Shown here: positions 8,027 to 16,496 of the stretch, one piece after another
How the letters are laid out: each line of letters begins with the position of its first letter
Numbering within the stretch: the first letter of the stretch is position 1
Source of the DNA: an uncultured Monoglobus sp.
GTDB taxonomy: Bacteria > Bacillota > Clostridia > Monoglobales > Monoglobaceae
Length of the DNA: 64,000 nt
Direction of reading: 5' to 3'
Assembly: GCA_947628795.1 (NCBI GenBank)
Contig: CANRBF010000003.1
Span: forward strand, 62,001 to 126,000
Position numbers and translations under genes: made by a program
The notes under the pieces: model-generated
Seen by the model: only the letters and a program-made list of their open reading frames with translations
What the model was told of the DNA's origin: nothing
Databases searched by the model: none

Positions 8027-8232
8027 TACACAGCCACCTCCAAAGTGGTTATAAATATTGGTTCGTTTGATTTTTCAGGAATATTATCCTCATAATAAAG
8101 TTCCAATGCCTCGGTGAGATTTTTTATTGCCTCGTCTATTGTTTTGCCTTGTGAGGCAACGCCCGATTCGAGTGCGGTTGAAACATACCAATTTTCCTCT
8201 TTTTGAATTATAATCGTGGATTTAATTGACAT
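8026..8232 (-). CDS. hicB: HicB-family antitoxin
   Basis: The 68-residue protein resembles the N-terminal HicB domain: an IIIQKEENWYVSTALE strand pair, then SQGKTIDEAIKNLTEALELY. It lacks a DNA-binding C-terminal domain such as the ribbon-helix-helix or HTH module of longer HicB proteins, so autorepression may be weak or absent. A good AAGGAGG site precedes the ATG by 8 bases. No clear promoter is seen in the 47 bases before it, so it may depend on transcription from the DUF1385 gene upstream. Confidence 0.85.
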   Translation of the reverse strand: MSIKSTIIIQKEENWYVSTALESGVASQGKTIDEAIKNLTEALELYYEDNIPEKSNEPIFITTLEVAV

Positions 8233-8279
8233 TTAGATTGCCTCCTTTTATTACGGAATATTGATCCTCTGTTTTAATA

Positions 8280-9311
8280 CTACCAAATATCTGCCGTTTC
8301 GTCTTCGGGGATAACGGCGGTCAGGGATCTTATCGCAACTTCTATCATGCTGTCGTCGGGCTCGTTGGTGGTTATGTGCTGGAACCACATTCCGGGCGCG
8401 CTGATGGCGCGGGTGAATAGATTGTCGTGCCTGCCCGCGAACTTGATGATCTCATAGGATATTCCCGCCACTATCGGAAGCAGCAGCAGACGCAGTATAA
8501 CGCGCCATATCGCCCAAGGCATCGCCGAGAAGATCACGCCTATCCCGGGGATAGCGGCGAAGGTCTCCTGCTGCCACGGTATGATCGAGAAAACCAGAAT
8601 ACTGATAACCATAACGATCAGCAGAAAGCTGGTTCCGCATCTGGGGTGCAGCCGCGACTGAACGCGCACGTTCTCGACCGTCAGCGGCAGACCTTTTTCA
8701 TAGCAGAATATCGACTTATGCTCGGCGCCGTGGTACATAAACACGCGCTTGATATCCTTCATCTGCGCCACAAGCGACAGATACAGAACGAAAATGGCGA
8801 TTCGCACAACGCCCTCGATCAGCGTCAGCACGGTATTGCTTTCGACATGCAGAAAGTCGGTCATAAAGCCCGCGATAAGGGTGGGCAGCAGTATAAACAG
8901 ACCGACCGACAAAAACAGCGACAGTATGACCGAGCAGTATATCACCACGTTCATGGCGGTCTCGGAGTCCAGCTTTTCGTCAAGCCATTTTTCAAACCTG
9001 CCGGGTTCCTGCTCTATCTCGTTGCCGTCCTCGTCAACGTCAAAAAATTTGGCCGAGAACATCAGCGCCTTGACGCCGATTATCATAGAGCCGAAAAAGT
9101 TGACGCAGCCGCGAATTATCGGCAGTCCCGCGATCCTGCCGGCTTTTTTCTTTTTTATTTCCTGCTCGTCCACAATGATCTCGCCGTCTGGCTTGCGCAC
9201 CGCGGTGGCGATCTTGAACGGGCCGCGCATCATAACGCCTTCTATAACCGCCTGCCCGCCGATCGACGTTTTTTTCGCCTTTTGGCAGGCGCTTTCGTTT
9301 TTATTTGGCAT
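8280..9311 (-). CDS. DUF1385 membrane protein
   Basis: The 343-residue protein belongs to DUF1385 (YqhQ-like), of unknown function. It begins with the conserved GGQAVIEGVMMRGP block (about residues 17-30), has at least four hydrophobic segments, and carries the conserved YHGAEHKSIFCYE and LHPRCGTSF motifs, whose His, Glu and Cys suggest metal binding. The start at 9311 has AGGAG 8 bases upstream; a longer frame to 9356 lacks one. The usual neighbour prmC is downstream but separated by hicBA. Confidence 0.85.
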   Translation of the reverse strand: MPNKNESACQKAKKTSIGGQAVIEGVMMRGPFKIATAVRKPDGEIIVDEQEIKKKKAGRIAGLPIIRGCVNFFGSMIIGVKALMFSAKFFDVDEDGNEIEQEPGRFEKWLDEKLDSETAMNVVIYCSVILSLFLSVGLFILLPTLIAGFMTDFLHVESNTVLTLIEGVVRIAIFVLYLSLVAQMKDIKRVFMYHGAEHKSIFCYEKGLPLTVENVRVQSRLHPRCGTSFLLIVMVISILVFSIIPWQQETFAAIPGIGVIFSAMPWAIWRVILRLLLLPIVAGISYEIIKFAGRHDNLFTRAISAPGMWFQHITTNEPDDSMIEVAIRSLTAVIPEDETADIW

Positions 9312-9390
9312 GTATTTTCTCCTTTTTATAAAGCCTGTTGTTTTATTATACCACAATGTTTCTTATATTTCAATGAATATAATGTGAATT

Positions 9391-10497
9391 TTATTGGTCT
9401 TTGTATATTCGCCTGGGGCTCGGCTTCGCCGAGTTGCTCATCGGGTTGCGTCTCACCGGGCGCGGCTCCGAAAAATCGCTCGAATTGTTCGCGGGCGGCC
9501 GAGGCCGAGAGGACGGCGGATCTTCCGCACTTTCCGTCTGTCTCGCGGCCGCCATTCGGCTCAGCGCCTTTATCTGAACGCTCTGCTTTTTGAGCGCCTC
9601 GATAGCCTTGTTAAGGTTCATCTCCGACGCCTTGACCTTTTCTTTTTGCGACAGCATGGCGAGCATCAGGATAAAGCACAGCACCGCTATGACGATAACG
9701 CCGCCCAGCAAAATTTTGTTCTCGTTCTGGATCGTCCTTAATATATCATTATACTGGTTCCTCAAGCTGTTGGAATACTGCTCGTAGGATTCCTGTGTTC
9801 CGCCCTCTATAGACGAGCTCTGAATGATAACGCCGCTCATGCCCTCAAGATCGGTATCCGAAATATCGGCGTAATTCACCTCGATGTTGAGTTCTTTTAG
9901 AAAATCCACGACCGATGTCATGGGTATCGCGAGAGAAATCCTGTCGGCGTCCTGCACCTTCATGTTGTTGACGCCTATTACCTGCCCGAGCTCGTTGAGC
10001 AGCGGCCCGCCGCTGTTGCCGGGATTAATAGCCGCGTCGGTCTGGATATAAGTCACTCCGTCGACCTCGCGCTCGGCGGTGGACAGGATGCCGCCGCTCA
10101 CCGTGAAGCCCAATCCCTGAGGCGAGCCCACGGCGAACACCTGCGCGCCCAGAGGCGGAATGTCGGTCGTCATAGGTATGGTCGGCAGATTGCCGCCGAT
10201 AACCTCAACGAGGCTCAGATCGCGCGCCTCATCCGAGCCGACCAGCCGACCCTCAAGCAGGGTGCCCGCGCGCGTTTCGATGGTATATCTGGTAGTTGTG
10301 TCGACCACATGATGGTTGGTGACTATCATGTTTCCGGAGACAGCGAAACCCGTGCCGACCGAATTTGACGAATGCACGACCACGACCGAGTCGCAAAGCT
10401 CATCCATGTTAAACCCGATCCCGTAGCATATGGAGCTTGCGCACAGGATCATGAGCGCGAATATCAGCGCTGTAATTCTTTTTAGGTTCTTTTTCAT
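9391..10497 (-). CDS. trypsin-like serine protease with internal membrane anchor
   Basis: The 368-residue protein has a signal peptide or anchor (about residues 8-28), then an S1C/HtrA-like protease domain with His63 (TNHHVV), Asp93 (EARDLSLVEV) and Ser162 (NPGNSGGPLL), a complete triad. Unlike HtrA/DegP it has no PDZ domain. A second membrane span lies at 262-283, followed by a charged, Pro/Arg-rich tail, so the protease should face outwards with the tail in the cytoplasm. AAGGAG precedes the ATG. A role in envelope quality control or regulated shedding is inference; substrates are unknown. Confidence 0.85.
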   Translation of the reverse strand: MKKNLKRITALIFALMILCASSICYGIGFNMDELCDSVVVVHSSNSVGTGFAVSGNMIVTNHHVVDTTTRYTIETRAGTLLEGRLVGSDEARDLSLVEVIGGNLPTIPMTTDIPPLGAQVFAVGSPQGLGFTVSGGILSTAEREVDGVTYIQTDAAINPGNSGGPLLNELGQVIGVNNMKVQDADRISLAIPMTSVVDFLKELNIEVNYADISDTDLEGMSGVIIQSSSIEGGTQESYEQYSNSLRNQYNDILRTIQNENKILLGGVIVIAVLCFILMLAMLSQKEKVKASEMNLNKAIEALKKQSVQIKALSRMAAARQTESAEDPPSSRPRPPANNSSDFSEPRPVRRNPMSNSAKPSPRRIYKDQ

Positions 10498-10527
10498 GAT
10501 TTCTCCTTTTATATGATCGGTATATAA

Positions 10528-11508
10528 TTATTTGAGGCGTATGCTTATTTCGCCGCTTTGCAGAGTTTTGACCCCGCTCGGAGTTTTAACGATCAGACCG
10601 CCGTTTTTGTTTATGTCTACCGCCTCGGCAGTCTCGCCGGTGTTGAGGATCTTTATAGTTTTGCCCAAGACCCGCGAACGCTTCTTGTACTCGTCTATGT
10701 AGTCTTTTATCAGAATCTTTTTGTCATCCGTGATCTCGATCAGGTCGGTCATGCAATTTATTATTTCCGCGATCAGGCGGTTGCGGTCAAACTTTTTCTC
10801 GTCGGTTCCCAGCGAGCCCGCCACTCCGCGCAGCTCTTTCGGGAACCTGCCCGTGAACATATTGACGCCGATCCCGATAACCACGCTGTCGACGCCTCCT
10901 GTCTCAAAGTCGGTGACCGCCTCGGTGAGAATGCCGCATATTTTTTTGTCGTTCAAAAAAACGTCGTTCACCCATTTGATGTCCGGCTTGAGCCCGAAGG
11001 CTTTCTCAATTGCCGCGCACACCGCCACGGATGCAGCGGTCGTGAATCTGGCCGCCTCGTAAGCGTCTAATCTCGGACAGAGCAAAAAGCTCATGTAAAC
11101 GCCGCTGCCCGGAGGAGAGTAGAAACTGCGTCCCTGCCTGCCGCGCCCGGCGGTTTGTTTGTCGGCAATAAACACGTGCTCGATCGGATGCGCGCAGCCG
11201 CGCTCCGCCGCGTATTTTTTGGCCACATTGTTGGTCGACGTGACTTCGGGATAGATAGATATCCGATCCTCGAGAGCTTTGTCGTTTAAATATTTCCCGA
11301 TGATGGTGGCCGAAAGCACGTTGCTGGGCGCAAGAACATAACCGGAGTTTTGCTTGGCGCCGATGTTGTAACCCTCGTCGCGCAGGGCTTTGACCGACTT
11401 CCATATCGAGGCGCGGGACACGCCGATAATATGCGCAAGCTCCTCACCCGACACGGTCTCTCCCATTTTTTGATTTAATATTTGAAGAACAGTCTCTTTT
11501 GTCGTCAT
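10528..11508 (-). CDS. birA: bifunctional biotin ligase / biotin operon repressor
   Basis: BirA joins biotin to carrier proteins such as the acetyl-CoA carboxylase subunit and, with its N-terminal winged helix, represses biotin genes. The HTH (GEELAHIIGVSRASIWKSV) is followed by the ligase domain with the biotinyl-AMP loop GRGRQGRSF, the KWVNDVF strand and KKICGILTE. The start at 11508 is preceded by AAAGGA with 9-base spacing; an alternative ATG at 11535 overlaps the dnaE stop (ATGA) and would add 9 residues. It is downstream of, and probably co-transcribed with, dnaE. Confidence 0.92.
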   Translation of the reverse strand: MTTKETVLQILNQKMGETVSGEELAHIIGVSRASIWKSVKALRDEGYNIGAKQNSGYVLAPSNVLSATIIGKYLNDKALEDRISIYPEVTSTNNVAKKYAAERGCAHPIEHVFIADKQTAGRGRQGRSFYSPPGSGVYMSFLLCPRLDAYEAARFTTAASVAVCAAIEKAFGLKPDIKWVNDVFLNDKKICGILTEAVTDFETGGVDSVVIGIGVNMFTGRFPKELRGVAGSLGTDEKKFDRNRLIAEIINCMTDLIEITDDKKILIKDYIDEYKKRSRVLGKTIKILNTGETAEAVDINKNGGLIVKTPSGVKTLQSGEISIRLK

Positions 11509-11531
11509 TATCTTGTGTCCTTTCTGTCCGC

Positions 11532-14500
11532 TCATTTTCTCACCATTCTGATATTTTCTTTTCCCAGCATAGTTTCAAGGAGCCCTATGCGGCCGTCACC
11601 GGGATCAATTGTGGCGCGCGCCTTTGACGTTTTATTTTCATCGGCGAAATACACATAGATCTCCGCACCGCCCTTCGCGCCGCTCAGCGTCTGTTTTATC
11701 GCGTTCAGTTTTTCTCCGTCACGGGTGCCTAAACGGATATAGAGCCTGGATCTCGGAGCCGCTTTAAGGGGCTCGATCGTCCTTACGCGGACTTTGGGCG
11801 GCTGATTTTCGGTTATGTCCAGGTCGCCGCGAATTTGTATAAGTCTGTCTTTTTCGATAAGGCTGTCGTACGCCGCGGCTCCCGCCGGGAACACCAGACA
11901 TTCGATAGAGCCTGTCAGATCCTCGAGGGTGATATATTTCATGATCTCGTTCCGCTTGGTGCGGCGGGTATGAAGCTCCGAAATTATGCCGATCATTGTG
12001 ACCGGCGCGTCGGGCTTAAGAGCGCCGTCCTCGTTTTCGAGCGCGCTGAGTATCGTTGTTATGCCGGGGGCAAACTGCATGTCTCGATAGTCGTCCAGCG
12101 GGTGGCCCGAGACGTACATGCCTATGCTCTCTTTTTCCATGGCCAGCATGGCCGATTTCGGCAGCTCGGGTCTGTCCTTGAAATTATCGGCGTCGGGCTT
12201 TTGCTCCTCATCGCCGTCTCCCATGTCAAACAAACTGATCTGACCGGGCAGTTCTTTTTTGGCCGCCTGCGCGAATCTGTCGATGACCGTTTCGTATTCG
12301 TACAGCAGGACGCTGCGCTTCAGCCCGAGACTGTCGAACGCGCCGCAGCGTATCAGATTTTCAACAACGCGCTTGTTTGTCTTTTTGCCCGTCATTCTGC
12401 GGCAGAAATCCGTGAACGTGAGGAATTCTCCGCCGCGCTCTCGTTCGGCCTCGATCTCGCGCACAATGCCCTCGCCCACGTTTTTGACCGCGCCCAGTCC
12501 GAACACGATACCGCCGCCTTTGGCTGTGAATTTGCTTCCGCTTACGTTTATATCGGGAGGAGTCACCTTGACGCCCTCGTTTTTCGCTATCAAGATATAT
12601 TTGCTGATTTTTTCGGTATGGTCGATAAACGAGTTTAAAAGCGCCGCGAAAAATTCGGCGGGATAGTGCCGCTTTAAGTAGGCGGTCTGATAGCCCACAA
12701 CGGCGTACGCCGCCGCGTGGGACTTGTTGAAGGCGTATGACGCGAAGTCCATCATCTCGTCAAATATCGAGCCCGCGGTCTTTTCGTCTATGCCGCGCTC
12801 GGCAGCGCCGCTCAAAAACACATCCCGCTCTTTTATCATCACGTCGGCCTTCTTTTTGCTCATGGCTCGGCGCACCAGATCGGCGCGGCCCAGAGAGTAG
12901 CCGCCCAGCTCGCGCACTATCTGCATTACCTGCTCCTGATATATTATGCAGCCGTATGTCACCTTGAGTATCGGCTCCAGCAGCGGATGCTTGTACTTTA
13001 TGATCTTCGGGTCGTTCTTGTACGCGAGGTAGGTGGGTATCGAATCCATCGGCCCCGGGCGGTAAAGAGAGATGCCCGCTATGATGTCCTCTAAGGTCGA
13101 GGGCTTAAGCTCGGTCATGAACCGCTTCATGCCCGCGCTTTCAAGCTGGAACACCCCGTCGCTTTTTCCTTTTGAGATCATGTCGTAGACATCCTTATCG
13201 TCAAAAGTTATATGGTCAATATCTATTTTCACGCCGTAATTTTCGTATACCATTCGAACCGCGTCGCGGATGACGGTCAGGGTGCGCAGCCCCAGAAAGT
13301 CCATCTTGAGCAGCCCGAGCCGCTCTATTGTCGTCATGGGGAACTGCGTGGTTATAACGTCGTCGTTTTTCTGGAGCGGCACGTAGTTAACGACGGGCTC
13401 TTTGGTGATAACAACGCCCGCCGCATGGGTCGAGGCGTGCCTCGGCAGCCCCTCAAGCTCCTTCGCCACGTCAATGAGCCGCTTGACCGCGGGATCGCTG
13501 TCGTACATCTGCTTGAGCCGCGGACTTATGACAAGAGCTTTGTCAAGGGTCATGTGCAGCACGAAGGGTATCTGTTTCGCCACCGCGTCGACCGAGGCGT
13601 AGGACATATTGAGCGCCCTGCCCACGTCGCGCACGGCCTGGCGGGCCGCCATTGTGCCGAAGGTGATTATCTGGCACACGCGGTCGCTGCCGTATTTATT
13701 GTTAACATAATCAATGACCTCCTGCCGCCGCTCGTAGCAGAAGTCCACGTCGATATCGGGCATGCTGATTCTTTCGGGGTTTAAAAACCTCTCGAAGATA
13801 AGGTCGTACTTTATAGGGTCAACATTCGTGATGTGCAGACAGTACGCCACAACGCTTCCGGCGGCGCTGCCTCTGCCCGGACCGACCGGTATCCCGTGGT
13901 CGCGGGCGTATTTTATAAAGTCGCGGACGATCAAAAAATAGTCCACATAACCCATGCTCTTTATGGTGTCGAGCTCGTACATCATTCTGCGGTAGACCGC
14001 GCCGCTCTCATCCTCAGGCTCGTTCGGATAGCGGAACCGATAGCCGTCCATGCAAAGCTCAAACAAATATTCCTCCGCGGTTTTGCCGCTCGGTATATCA
14101 AACTCGGGCAGGTGCAGCTTTCCGAACTCAATTTCCACATTGCATCTTTCAGCGATCTTGACCGTGTTCTCGATCGCCTCTGGGATATGGCCGAAGAGCG
14201 CTTCCATCTCATCCGCGGATTTAACATAAAGCTCGGAGCTTTCCATTTTCATGCGGTCGGGGTCGTCGACCGTTTTGCCTGTCTGGACGCACATCAGTAT
14301 GTCCTGGAACTCGGCGTCGCTTTTGTTCACGTAGTGTATGTCGTTTGTGGCGGCGAGACCCAAGCCCAGTTCCCGAGCCAGTTTGATAAGGCCGGTGTTC
14401 AGCTTTTTTTGCTCATAAAGGCCGTGGTCCTGTATCTCCACAAAAAAATTATCTTTTCCGAATATGTCGATAAACTCCTTGGCGCACTCGAGAGCCTTGT

Positions 14501-14954
14501 CGTAATTCCCCATCATGATCCTGCGCGAAAGCGGGCCGAACATGCAGCCGCTCAGCGCGATTATACCGCCGCTGTATTTCCTCAAAAGCTCGATGTCGAC
14601 GCGGGGCTTGAAATAGAAGCCGTCGATAAAACCGCTCGACACGATTTTTATAAGGTTTTGGTAGCCTTCGTTACTTTCCGCCAGCAGTATCAGGTGGTAC
14701 CTTCCCTTGTCGAACTCATACACCTTGTCAAACCTGCTGCGCACCGCCAAGTACACCTCGCAGCCGAGAATGGGCTTGATCCCGATTTTTTTCGCGTACT
14801 CATAAAACTCGATCACACCGTACATGTTGCCGTGGTCGGTGATCGCCATCGCGGTCTGGCCCAGCTCTTTGGCGCGGTCGAGTATCTTCGGTATTTTGCC
14901 CTGCCCGTCGAGCAGGCTGTACGCCGTGTGGGTATGCAGATGCGCGAAATCCAA
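11532..14954 (-). CDS. dnaE: DNA polymerase III subunit alpha, DnaE type
   Basis: This is the replicative polymerase alpha subunit, about 1140 residues. The PHP domain opens FAHLHTHTAYSLLDG. The polymerase domain has GPGRGSAAGS and MPDIDVDF with catalytic aspartates, the fingers segment FNKSHAAAYAVVGYQTAYLK, and C-terminal HhH, OB and tau-binding regions. An ATG at 14978 would add 8 residues, but an AGGAGG lies inside those codons, 8 bases before a TTG at 14954. The upstream promoter would start RNA at about 14975, on top of the ATG. TTG is therefore the preferred start. Confidence 0.95.
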   Translation of the reverse strand: MDFAHLHTHTAYSLLDGQGKIPKILDRAKELGQTAMAITDHGNMYGVIEFYEYAKKIGIKPILGCEVYLAVRSRFDKVYEFDKGRYHLILLAESNEGYQNLIKIVSSGFIDGFYFKPRVDIELLRKYSGGIIALSGCMFGPLSRRIMMGNYDKALECAKEFIDIFGKDNFFVEIQDHGLYEQKKLNTGLIKLARELGLGLAATNDIHYVNKSDAEFQDILMCVQTGKTVDDPDRMKMESSELYVKSADEMEALFGHIPEAIENTVKIAERCNVEIEFGKLHLPEFDIPSGKTAEEYLFELCMDGYRFRYPNEPEDESGAVYRRMMYELDTIKSMGYVDYFLIVRDFIKYARDHGIPVGPGRGSAAGSVVAYCLHITNVDPIKYDLIFERFLNPERISMPDIDVDFCYERRQEVIDYVNNKYGSDRVCQIITFGTMAARQAVRDVGRALNMSYASVDAVAKQIPFVLHMTLDKALVISPRLKQMYDSDPAVKRLIDVAKELEGLPRHASTHAAGVVITKEPVVNYVPLQKNDDVITTQFPMTTIERLGLLKMDFLGLRTLTVIRDAVRMVYENYGVKIDIDHITFDDKDVYDMISKGKSDGVFQLESAGMKRFMTELKPSTLEDIIAGISLYRPGPMDSIPTYLAYKNDPKIIKYKHPLLEPILKVTYGCIIYQEQVMQIVRELGGYSLGRADLVRRAMSKKKADVMIKERDVFLSGAAERGIDEKTAGSIFDEMMDFASYAFNKSHAAAYAVVGYQTAYLKRHYPAEFFAALLNSFIDHTEKISKYILIAKNEGVKVTPPDINVSGSKFTAKGGGIVFGLGAVKNVGEGIVREIEAERERGGEFLTFTDFCRRMTGKKTNKRVVENLIRCGAFDSLGLKRSVLLYEYETVIDRFAQAAKKELPGQISLFDMGDGDEEQKPDADNFKDRPELPKSAMLAMEKESIGMYVSGHPLDDYRDMQFAPGITTILSALENEDGALKPDAPVTMIGIISELHTRRTKRNEIMKYITLEDLTGSIECLVFPAGAAAYDSLIEKDRLIQIRGDLDITENQPPKVRVRTIEPLKAAPRSRLYIRLGTRDGEKLNAIKQTLSGAKGGAEIYVYFADENKTSKARATIDPGDGRIGLLETMLGKENIRMVRK

Positions 14955-14981
14955 AGCCCTGACCTCCTGTTTTTTCATTTT

Positions 14982-15010
14982 ATTTTACAACAAAAACCGT
15001 AATCCGTCAA
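14982..15010 (-). promoter_or_regulatory. promoter of dnaE
   Basis: On the minus strand, TTGACG (15010-15005), 17 bp, TAAAAT (14987-14982). The start point falls near 14975, giving a leader of about 20 bases that holds the AGGAGG for the TTG start at 14954. Confidence 0.55.
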
Positions 15011-15036
15011 TATAAAATCCGAATATCCGAGCGTTC

Positions 15037-15768
15037 TTAACTTAAAATTAACAATTTGATCAAAGCCAAAATCAAAAGATGGGCGGGGTAAAATATATAA
15101 AACAGATATTTCAAGTTCCTGCCCCGCTTTCCGCCGTACATGTCGAGCAGAGGCAGCGCGGCGAGGGCGAAAAGCTGTATCACCGCCGCGTATGCTCCCG
15201 CGCCGAAAAACAGCATATACGCGGATTTTACGAGAGTTACCGCGCCGAACGCGGCGAATTGTTTGTTTTTATCGCCGCGGAATATTCCGAATGATAATAT
15301 CCATAGCGCGCCGAACACGGCGTAGTCGCAGTGAAACGTCAAAAGAACGAAAGTAGTTATAAACGCCGCCTTCAGCGCAGGCCTTAAAGATTTACCGTGA
15401 TAGGCCCAAAGCGCGGCAAGCCCCGACGCGAGCGTAAAAAGCACGTTTAAATACAGAAGCCCGTTCCATAAACCCGCCGCCTCGGGCATGACCGCGGCGC
15501 GGAACAGATAAAACGGAACTTGCGATATGAGCGCGAAAACAAGCAGGCGCAAAAAATATTTTTTAAGGTTTCGGGTCTCGAAAAAGCCCTCGGAAATAAA
15601 AAAGCACATGATCGGCATCGTGACGCGGCTGACCGCGTCAAGAACGGGCGCAGCGAGCGGAAACGCCGCCGCGCCCGAGGGTATCAGAAAAGCCGCGTGT
15701 CCCGCGGCCATCGCGAGGATCGCGATCAGTTTAAGTTTATATCCGGTCAATGTTTTTACGCTGCTCAT
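15037..15768 (-). CDS. TraX-family integral membrane protein
   Basis: The 243-residue protein has about seven hydrophobic segments and begins with the LTGYKLKLIAILAMAAGH pattern typical of the TraX family, with MPIMCFFISEGFFETRN in the next loop. TraX in the F plasmid acetylates pilin, and chromosomal homologues in Firmicutes are presumed acyltransferases of unknown target. Nothing around it suggests conjugation. GGGAG precedes the ATG. It is downstream of the mgsA terminator. Confidence 0.78.
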   Translation of the reverse strand: MSSVKTLTGYKLKLIAILAMAAGHAAFLIPSGAAAFPLAAPVLDAVSRVTMPIMCFFISEGFFETRNLKKYFLRLLVFALISQVPFYLFRAAVMPEAAGLWNGLLYLNVLFTLASGLAALWAYHGKSLRPALKAAFITTFVLLTFHCDYAVFGALWILSFGIFRGDKNKQFAAFGAVTLVKSAYMLFFGAGAYAAVIQLFALAALPLLDMYGGKRGRNLKYLFYIFYPAHLLILALIKLLILS

Positions 15769-15780
15769 ATTTTCTCCCGA

Positions 15781-15810
15781 TTTTTAAAAAGGCCCCGCCG
15801 AGCGGAGCCT
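15781..15810 (-). terminator. intrinsic terminator of mgsA
   Basis: On the minus strand AGGCTCCGC and GCGGGGCCT pair around a 3-base loop (one G-U pair) and are followed by TTTTT. It lies directly after the mgsA stop, between mgsA and the TraX gene. Confidence 0.75.
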
Positions 15811-15815
15811 TAGTT

Positions 15816-16226
15816 TTACACAATACGTTTGGAATTGACATATTCGCGCCAGTCAAGGTCGCCGTGCTCAATACCCATTATCAAAAGCTCGGCGGTCGCG
15901 ATATTTGTGGCGAGCGGAACGTTATGAACATCGCACAGTCTGTACAGCGAGTCGATATTGGGCTCGTACTTTTGCTGTGTCAGCGGGTCGCGGAAAAATA
16001 ATACCGCGTCGATCTCGTTATATGCGATTCTGGCGCCAATTTGTTGGTCGCCGCCGTCCACCCCCGGCAAAAAACACTTGATGGGAAGGCCGGTGGCATC
16101 TGATACCACAGCTCCCGTAGTTCCCGTAGCGCAAATGTTATGCTTTTTTAAAATTGCGCTGTATGATATGCAGAAATCGATCATCAAATCTTTCTTTTTA
16201 TCATGCGCAATAAGCGCTATGTTCAT
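15816..16226 (-). CDS. mgsA: methylglyoxal synthase
   Basis: MgsA converts dihydroxyacetone phosphate to methylglyoxal and phosphate, a glycolytic overflow bypass. The 136-residue protein has the [12 protein letters not shown] start, the phosphate-binding ATGTTG, the [10 protein letters not shown] block, FFRDPLTQ with the catalytic Asp region and the VHNVPLATN His motif. A perfect AAAGGAGG lies 8 bases before the ATG at 16226; the open frame further upstream is not used. It has its own promoter. In many Clostridia mgsA closes the mre-min-rodA region, and it does so here without the min genes and rodA. Confidence 0.95.
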   Translation of the reverse strand: MNIALIAHDKKKDLMIDFCISYSAILKKHNICATGTTGAVVSDATGLPIKCFLPGVDGGDQQIGARIAYNEIDAVLFFRDPLTQQKYEPNIDSLYRLCDVHNVPLATNIATAELLIMGIEHGDLDWREYVNSKRIV

Positions 16227-16364
16227 TTCCCTTCGCCTCCTTTGAACTTCATAGTTTTGATAAAAGTGTCCGTAATTGTGCAGTTCGCTATGAATACGCA
16301 TATTAAGTTTTAATATGGTCACCACAACCAATTGTCTGAAAATAATCAATCTTCAGGCACTTAG

Positions 16365-16393
16365 ACTATATCACAAGTTTCACAAATTGTAAA
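16365..16393 (-). promoter_or_regulatory. promoter of mgsA
   Basis: On the minus strand, TTTACA (16393-16388), 17 bp, TATAGT (16370-16365) with an extended -10 TG one base upstream. The leader to the ATG at 16226 is about 130 bases; I see no recognised riboswitch in it. Confidence 0.5.
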
Positions 16394-16496
16394 GCCTTTT
16401 TTTAAAATAATTATATAAATTATCAAGAAATATTCAAAAAACGTCAAAAAAATCAAAATCGGTTAATATATTAGTATATCATACCGAAATATTGAG

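Noticed and set aside
8427-9593. Long plus-strand frame (388 codons) opposite the DUF1385 gene
   Set aside because: It is antisense to a gene with clear family motifs; composition is Arg/His/Gln-rich, as for shadow frames in GC-rich codons, and it crosses two genes.
13833-15002. Long plus-strand frame (389 codons) opposite dnaE
   Set aside because: It is antisense to conserved polymerase sequence, with shadow-type composition and no start signal.
15037-15768. Evidence of a conjugative element from the TraX-like gene
   Set aside because: No other transfer, relaxase or integrase gene is near, and TraX-family genes are common on Firmicutes chromosomes.
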